This document shows, one piece after another, positions 58,030 to 64,000 of a stretch of 64,000 nt of DNA. A model generated the notes under the pieces. That model saw only the letters and a list, made by a program, of their open reading frames with translations, was not told where the DNA came from and ran no database searches. How positions within the stretch are numbered: the stretch's first letter is position 1; each line of letters begins with the position of its first letter. The stretch is taken from positions 2,542,001 to 2,606,000 of the forward strand of contig OY744463.1 of the NCBI GenBank assembly GCA_963556145.1. The letters run 5' to 3'. Both the position numbers and the translations under genes were made by a program. This DNA is from Hygrocybe punicea. Taxonomy: Eukaryota > Basidiomycota > Agaricomycetes > Agaricales > Hygrophoraceae.

Positions 58030-60004
58030 ATGACCTTGACAGCGACAGCGAGTGCGAGTGAACGACCCCGAACGCCGCTGTCCCAAAGGCTCGGCTTTCT
58101 GCTATCATCCAGCGCACCGTCTAGTTCGTGCTCTTCGCCTGACGGCACCGAAGCCGACGAAATGCGCATGGGCACACGACCCAAACTGCCCAATTCCATG
58201 CCGCGCGTTGCCTCCATTGCGCAGACTCACGCCCGTCCCCCTCACGAGCAGCACCAAAATTCACTTCAAATGCCCCAACAACCAGTCCTGCGCTGGCTGG
58301 GATCCTGGCCGTACAATTCTCCCTCAAGTTCTCCGTCACCTTCTCAAAGTCTGTCCTCGCTTCGTGAAGCCCTCACAGAAAGCCTGCTTCCAGCTCATCC
58401 ACCCGAAGCACATCTCCCCTCGGCCTTTCAAGCCTCTCGTGCCCTCGCCCGACCTCCGTCGTTCCTCGACAACCTAACCCGCTCCACCCTTCCCACCGCC
58501 TCGCTGACACCGCACTTCACACCTGACCGTGGACACTGTCCTCTCTTCGACACATCCCCAGCAATCATATCCAACTCATATCCCACGCGGACTTCTGTGG
58601 AGGCTCTACGCTCCTTGCGTACTATACACACCTCCGCTCCAGCACCGGTTGCACCAAGTCCCACCCGAAGCTGGTGGTTCCAGTCTGAGACAAAGGAGAG
58701 CATCGACACTCTGCTGCACGAGGACGATCGAGCAGACACCTTGCAACAGGAACACGATCAGATCCGGCGCAAATGTTTGTTTTTCCTCGCTTCTCACCAG
58801 CATGCACACCACCACTTGGCTTACCCTCACTTCTGCAGACCTCGCGCCGACAAATCCTATTGTATTCTGTCATGGCCTTCTCGGATTTGACTTCGTCACT
58901 ATTGGACCTTCTATTGCCCCAATGCAAGTTACCCATTGGCGCGGCATCAGAGAGGTCCTTGAGGCCAATGGTATCGAAGTCCTCATCACTCGTGTGCCCG
59001 CAACGAGCAGCGTGGTCGACAGAGCCAAAGTGCTTGAGCAAAGGATATCAGAGGTCTACCCTGACCGGAGTGTTCACCTCATCGGTAGGTTCCATCTTTT
59101 GGTCCCTTCCACGCTTGCTGACCCCTTGGCAGGTCACAGCATGGTAAGCCATATTTTCACATATATTGCTTGCATGTCCAAAGTTCAGCGTGTATTCATC
59201 GCGTGCTAATCCACAACAGGGCGGCCTTGACTGCCGGTACCTCACGACACACCTCACAGACCGCAAATTCCACGTCCTCTCGATAACGACCATCGCAACT
59301 CCGCACCGCGGCTCCTCCTTTGCAGACCATTTCCTCGAGACCGTGGGAAAAACTCGCATGCCTTCTGTCATCTCCCTCCTCGAGATGCTCCCGAACGGCG
59401 GTGGCGATGGCAAGGCGTTTGAGTGCCTCACCGTGGAGGGTAGTCGCAAGTTCAATGAGGAGACGCCCGATGTGGAGGGTGTGCGGTATAGTAGCTGGGG
59501 AGCAGTGTATGACCCTGGGCTCATTGACACATGGAAGTAAGCTATGCTCGTTGGCTGTGTGCTTTGTCAGAAGGGTTGATGGGTCTTGCAGGTGGCCACA
59601 TTCGGTGATCATGGAGAAGGAGGGCCCAAATGATGGGCTGGTTTCTGTTGAGTCATCGAAATGGGTGTGTCATTACCTGTCTCTTTCTCCAGGGCCGAGC
59701 TGAACGTTTACTGACCTCCATGCGGCAGGGTACGTACCTCGGCACGCTAGTAGATGTGAACCATCTGGACTTGGTTGGGTGGATCAATACCGCACGATAC
59801 AAGTGGGCGGAGATGATGGGGAAGGATATCAAGTTCCGGCCCGCAACCTTTTATCTTGGAATCGCGGACTGGCTGGCACGAGAGGTGGAGGGACAAGAAT
59901 GTGCGCCCGAAAGCGAGAGGAGTGACGATAAAGAGGACGCTGGGGAGGTGGACAATACCAGGCGGGGAGCGAAGCTGGATCCGAAGCAAGTCGAGTCGAC
60001 ATAA
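58030..60004 (+). CDS. GHSMGG-type lipase / alpha-beta hydrolase
   Basis: About six exons. The start is set at the ATG at 58030 (MTLTATASASERPRTPLSQR), though the frame is open further upstream (57934). The N-terminal 250 residues are disordered, then the fold begins: NPIVFCHGLLGFDFVTIGPS, LITRVPATSSVVDRAKVLEQ. The nucleophile motif GHSMGG is built from three exons, with an 11-nt exon (59133-59143) supplying HSM. The Asp is likely in NDGLVSVESSKWG and the His in DVNHLDLVGW. This matches the fungal triacylglycerol lipase family (Lip2-like). No secretory signal is seen, so it may act inside the cell. It ends at the TAA at 60002. Confidence 0.8.
59133..59143 (+). other. 11-nt micro-exon carrying the lipase nucleophile
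   Basis: GTCACAGCATG is flanked by ...ggcag and gtaagc. It encodes the rest of GHSM, giving G-H-S-M-G-G after splicing on both sides. Phases (1 before, 0 after) fit exactly. Confidence 0.8.
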
Positions 60005-60120
60005 GGGCGGACAGTTATAGTATCACCCACGCATTCTAATCATTCTGCTAGACACATTACCACTGTATCCATATCATCCAAATTAGTTGCCTAGAGGTTT
60101 TCCTGAGTGAGACCTGCAAC

Positions 60121-61097
60121 ATGGTGCTTGGACCTCTGGAGACAATCTCATCGAATAAGGCCTTTGGAGGCCAACTTACCAAGTACCAGTTCGAGGTAGG
60201 TGACGTTCGGTGCGAGATGGGATCCACCGCAACGCTTTAGTCCTTGTCATTGATCACAGTCGACTGCTCTGGGTGGGCTCCGCACAAGTTTCAACATCTT
60301 TCTCCCAGCGAATGCAACCGGGGACTCAAAGGTCCCAGTCCTTGTTTACCTTGCCGGGTTGACCTGTACGGAAGACACGGGGTGCGTCAATTTCATGATC
60401 GATGCATGTTCATTGTCCCGCTCAGGCTGCACTCGACGTTGACTAGGGCGCAGAAGGGTGGGTTCATTCGTGACGCTGCATTTCATGGCATTGCGCTCCT
60501 CTTCCCCGACACATCCCCTCGTGGAGCAGGAATCGAAGGCGAAGATGACTCTTGGGATTTCGGAACTGGTACTGATATATCTCAGGCTGTGAATCAGTGT
60601 GATATGCACCGACCGATTGATATCGACAGGCGCAGGATTCTATCTCAACGCAACTCATCCAAAATATGCGGCACACTACAACATGCGCACTCACATCACA
60701 CTAGAGCTACCTCAGGTACTCGAAGCTGCTGGGATCCCCATTGTAGGTTTCTACCTCTTATCGTAAGTCACGCAGGATGACCCGCTCAAGACTTTTTCGC
60801 AAGGACTTTGGCCGCCAATCGGTCTTTGGTCATTCCATGGGCGGTCACGGTGCGCTGACCCTTTACCTCGCGTCCCCAACAAGGCAATACCGATCTGCCT
60901 CCGCCTTCGCCCCCGTTGCCAACCCAAGCAAGTCTTCTTGGGGTGAGAAAGTGTTCAATGGGTATTTGGAGGGTGGTCTTATCGAGGGCAAGGAGTTTTA
61001 TGATGCAACGGAGCTGATTGCGGACAGCAAAGAGCCGCTGCATATCCTCGTTGATTACGTTGGTCAATCTTCTTTGAAAGAGTCCACTTGGACTTCC

Positions 61098-61133
<36 letters not shown>

Positions 61134-61462
61134 GTGAACTGATCGTACACGAACAGGGTACCGCGGATCAATTCTTGAAGCAGGGTCAACTCCTGCCTGA
61201 AAATTTCTTGAGCGCGGCCAGGAATGCGGGGTACGACGACTCTCAGGTGCAAGTGAGGAGCCAGGAAAATTTCGACCACAGTTATTATTTCGTATGTTTT
61301 CCTGTCCGTGTTCTATTTATTTAATTGAAATCATTCGTTGGAATAGGTGTCAACTTTCGCACCGGACCACATCAACTGTCGGTTTCAATATTTTCCTACG
61401 CGTTATTTCTGGTTTCTGAGTGCACTCTATTCGCAGTTCACGTGAAATTTCTCAAGAACTGA
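60121..61462 (+). CDS. S-formylglutathione hydrolase (esterase D family)
   Basis: Eight exons from the ATG at 60121: MVLGPLETISSNKAFGGQLT, STALGGLRTSFNIFLPANAT, KVPVLVYLAGLTCTEDTG, AQKGGFIRDAAFHGIALLF, GFYLNATHPKYAAHYNMRTH, ELPQVLEAAGIPI joined to DFGRQSVFGHSMGGHGALTL (catalytic Ser), PLHILVDYGTADQFLKQGQL (Asp) and ENFDHSYYFVSTFAPDHINF (His). The stop is at 61460. About 285 residues, normal length. Known role: hydrolyses S-formylglutathione to formate in formaldehyde detoxification. The intron before GTADQF contains a CT microsatellite. Confidence 0.92.
61101..61130 (+). repeat. (TC)15 microsatellite in an intron
   Basis: Thirty bases of perfect TC repeat lie inside the intron before the exon encoding GTADQF in the S-formylglutathione hydrolase gene. 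Confidence 0.95.
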
Positions 61463-61747
61463 AACACGAGAATCTCATAATGCTGTATTGTTTATTTACC
61501 ACGAAATCGGGAAATTGGGTATAGGACCGCTTGCAATCACATCGTACCTTGTTGGCATCAACAACACCCATTAAACTGCAAGTTGCCAGACAAGGTGCAA
61601 TAGACAGATGACAGTGAAAGTTCGGTAAGGCAAAAGTGGCCCGTGTTAAAGCTCCAGAAAGGCAAAGCTATCGTCCAGTGGAGAGCCCAAGACCTGATGC
61701 CACAAATTTAAACAGCAAGCGAACCATACGTAGACTCGAGACTCCTG

Positions 61748-63883
61748 CTAGCTACCGATAATCCTATTTTGATATGCCTTTTCGAGTTCGACCAATTCAT
61801 TCGTCATCCATTTGCTGTGGAGTGCGGAATGGACTGTCGCTCGATGGAGCGGGTTATAGATTAGCAGCCGAGAAACCAGGGCCTTTGCTGGAGATGCGAG
61901 AGGAAATACAGTAGTTCAAATTCGTTTTAGCAAAGGGCCGTATCACAAGGACCTGGTATCAGGGCCTGGATATGTTGCTAGCACGTACCGTCCGGCATTC
62001 TGCCCCATATGTCGGCCAAAAAGGTGATCTCGCCATGGACTATCCGCTTCTTGACCTTGTCTTCGCATATGATGGAAAATTGTGAGCACTGAGAGTCAGT
62101 ATAATCCAGTGCGGCCGAGTGGTTGACAGAGTTCGGCCAGCTCGACGAACACATTCCCGTCTCAAAGGGGTGCGATCCCCTTTTGTGTCGCAAAAAGTCA
62201 ACATATTCGAGGTTGCATGATGAGATAGAACATACGAGAGCATTACAAACAGGATAACGCCTGCGCTCCAACAATCCGCAGACATGCCCACATATCCGAG
62301 ATGCTTGTGGTCCAGGGCAAGTATACCTTCTGGCGGCAAATATGATACTGTACCACAGACATTAAGGGTTTCTTGATAACCTCGGGGGCGTGCGAGGCCG
62401 AAGTCAGCTATCTGGATACACGGATAAGGTCCAGGAGAGAGCATCAATATGTTTTCAGGCTGTTGACAACGTGGATTACTTGTAGAACATATTCCGTGGT
62501 GAACAATACCCGTTCACCTTGATATCTGCAGAAGTAATCAATTAAAGATACAAGATAGAAACAAGCAATACGTGCCCCGGTGTGATATTGACTTGTCGTG
62601 CAAATACGTCAAACCTTTCAAAAGCTGATACATGATGTACTTGGCTTCGCCTTCGCAGAGGCGATTGTCGGTCTCGGTATGGCTTGTGATATAGGTGAAT
62701 AGATCACCACCTGTGCAAAGCTGCAGGAATATGTGCCTGAAACGAGAAGAACAAGGTAAGGAAGGAATGTTGACGAAGGAAAGGGCGAACAAAAATTTCC
62801 CATCGACCGCGACATCGAATACTCTGTTAATATTAGGCTATATAAAGGTCGATTAGAATTGTTTAATATTTGTTCGACGAGGGCCGCACATGATCAAGAG
62901 CGAGAAGTATCTTGAACTCCTTCATGACTTTCGTAATCTCACTTTCCTTCTTGGATTTGATACTCTTGCAGGCAACTTGCCTATGCGCTGTGGTATCCAC
63001 AGCAAGATGAACGGTAGCAAAGCTACCACTTCCAAGACAGTGTGACGACACCATATAATTGCCAATACGCTTGCAAAAGTCGGGTTTAACTTCAACCACG
63101 TTGAAGGCGTAGAAATCTCGGCTACCTTAATAGAAGGTTTTTGAGGTGGGGTTGGATCAAAGATGTTGGATTTCTCATTGGGTTCCTTCCAAATGTGGAT
63201 GCACTCGAAAGCTTCATGATAAAGCGCAGTCAACAAACACGGCTTGTTCAGATAAGGCGACAAACTTTGAGAAGATGGTATCTCGACCGTGTCGCCATCC
63301 ATGAGGATCACAGAGGTCTTCCGAATTTTGTGACCGTTGAGGATGACTCCATTTGTTGATAGATCCTGAGATTTTAACATTTCTCTGGCGGTTATTCACC
63401 ATACACCCGTTAATGAAAAATGTAAGCCCACCTGGCATGATACAATGATACCACCGGTGCAAGAACGAACGCTGAAACATCCACAGTAAGTTCCAAAGTC
63501 AGTCTTAGATTCAGACGACTGACGCATATAATTTGCAATGAAGGCTTGAGACCACAATATCTGGTATCACGTATGAGCTACCGTGGAAGTCAGCAAAGCA
63601 GTCTTTGCTCTATGGAGGGCTACGACAGACGAACCAGAGGACGGGATTTCGTCCGATAGTCACAGGCTTGTTGATACTCAGAACTACGGCTAAAGAGTGC
63701 CATCGATCATGCACACTCTTGAAAACCAGTAGGTATTCGTTCACCTTCTCTACGGCCGTTCTTGTTAGTAGTCACCAACTTGGCGCATATACTCGATGAG
63801 GTTCGAGAACAAGTCAATGGCATTGCGATAGATGTATTTTGGCGGCTTGACGTGCATTGTCGGTGGACACCGTGATTTTGCAT
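61748..63883 (-). CDS. Chk2/Cds1/Rad53-type FHA-domain checkpoint kinase
   Basis: About eleven exons on the minus strand, start ATG at 63883 (MQNHGVHRQ), stop TAG at 61748. The FHA domain spans about the first 130 residues: INKPVTIGRNPS, DIVVSSLHCKLYA, CQDLSTNGVILNGHKIRKTS and MDGDTVEIPSSQ. The kinase follows: GNYMVSSHCLGSGSFATVHL (P-loop), RQVACKSIK (Lys), LQLCTGGDLFTYITSHTE, LHDKSISHRDIKPENIL (HRD), IQIADFGLARPRG (DFG), CGTVSYLPPEGILALDH (APE-like PPE), SADCWSAGVILFVMLSG, and the last exon DAKALVSRLLIYNPLHRAT. An FHA-plus-kinase order is diagnostic of Chk2 relatives in the DNA damage checkpoint. The HRD loop exon is only 8 nt. The first intron is inferred. Confidence 0.85.
62518..62525 (-). 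other. 8-nt micro-exon of the FHA kinase catalytic loop
   Basis: The exon ATATCAAG lies between a ctgcag acceptor and a gtgaac donor. It completes HRD (CGG G|AT) and encodes IK of HRDIKPEN. The preceding intron has a GC donor (gcacgt, 62575-62574). Phases fit on both sides. Confidence 0.75.
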
Positions 63884-64000
63884 GATGCAGAAAGTTTGAA
63901 CCGAGTACTACTTAGACAACTCGACCACGTGACTAAGTAATGTACAGCCAATCACAGCTAATGAACAAATGATAATTTCAGCTCTGATTCCAGCATCAAT

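Overview
This window is nuclear DNA of a filamentous basidiomycete, most likely an agaricomycete. The genes are dense, on both strands, and cut by many introns, most of them about 45-70 nt long. The introns show GT..AG ends and CTNAC-like branch sites. Every recognisable product is a fungal housekeeping, cell-cycle, polarity or metabolic protein. I found no rRNA, no convincing tRNA, no CRISPR array, no plasmid-like or viral sequence and no transposon. Intron joins were worked out by eye from splice sites and reading-frame phase, so start codons and small exons carry more doubt than gene identity.

Layout, left to right: RRB1/GRWD1 (minus, runs off the left edge); MGST3-type MAPEG protein (plus); a Ser/Pro-rich protein (plus); urease accessory protein UreD (minus); the Byr4/Bfa1 septation GAP component (minus); NRDE2 (minus), divergent from NIP7 (plus); SEC39 (plus); an 836-residue unknown with a C-terminal coiled coil (minus); a Pal1-family protein (plus); a fungal protein of unknown function with a long upstream ORF that lacks any ATG (minus); a membrane nitrilase-superfamily (Lnt-like) protein (minus); a possible tiny Cys-rich gene behind a TATA box (plus); a BCL7-like protein and MED7 (both minus); a 4-coumarate:CoA-ligase-like enzyme (plus); mitochondrial ribosomal protein mS23/Rsm25 (plus), convergent with proteasome subunit RPN5 (minus); an F-box-like/LRR membrane protein (minus); SLD2 (minus); a second Pal1-like protein (plus); a 1-kb stretch without a firm gene; SF3A2/Prp11 (minus); RRP5 (plus); a Tea1-type kelch/coiled-coil protein (minus); an F-box protein (plus); a 99-residue one-pass membrane protein (minus); a GHSMGG lipase (plus); S-formylglutathione hydrolase (plus); and a Chk2/Cds1-type FHA kinase (minus).

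The genes fall into themes but not operons. Ribosome biogenesis is represented by RRB1, NIP7 and RRP5. Nuclear RNA and transcription work is represented by NRDE2, SF3A2, MED7 and the BCL7-like protein. Polarity, septation and cell cycle are represented by Byr4, Tea1, two Pal1-type proteins, Sld2 and Chk2. Neighbours share very short intergenic spaces: 106 bp between the divergent NRDE2 and NIP7 starts, 48 bp between the MED7 stop and the BCL7-like start, and 63 bp between the convergent mS23 and RPN5 stops.

Nothing here looks like a new defence or mobile system. The points worth a second look are gene-structure oddities (an 8-nt exon carrying the kinase catalytic loop next to a GC-AG intron, an 11-nt exon carrying the lipase nucleophile, a 4-nt first coding exon in SF3A2), a hidden small membrane-protein gene, a 460-codon ORF without ATG that reads in frame into a conserved-looking domain, a fungal BCL7-like protein, and a possible Cys-rich micro-gene.
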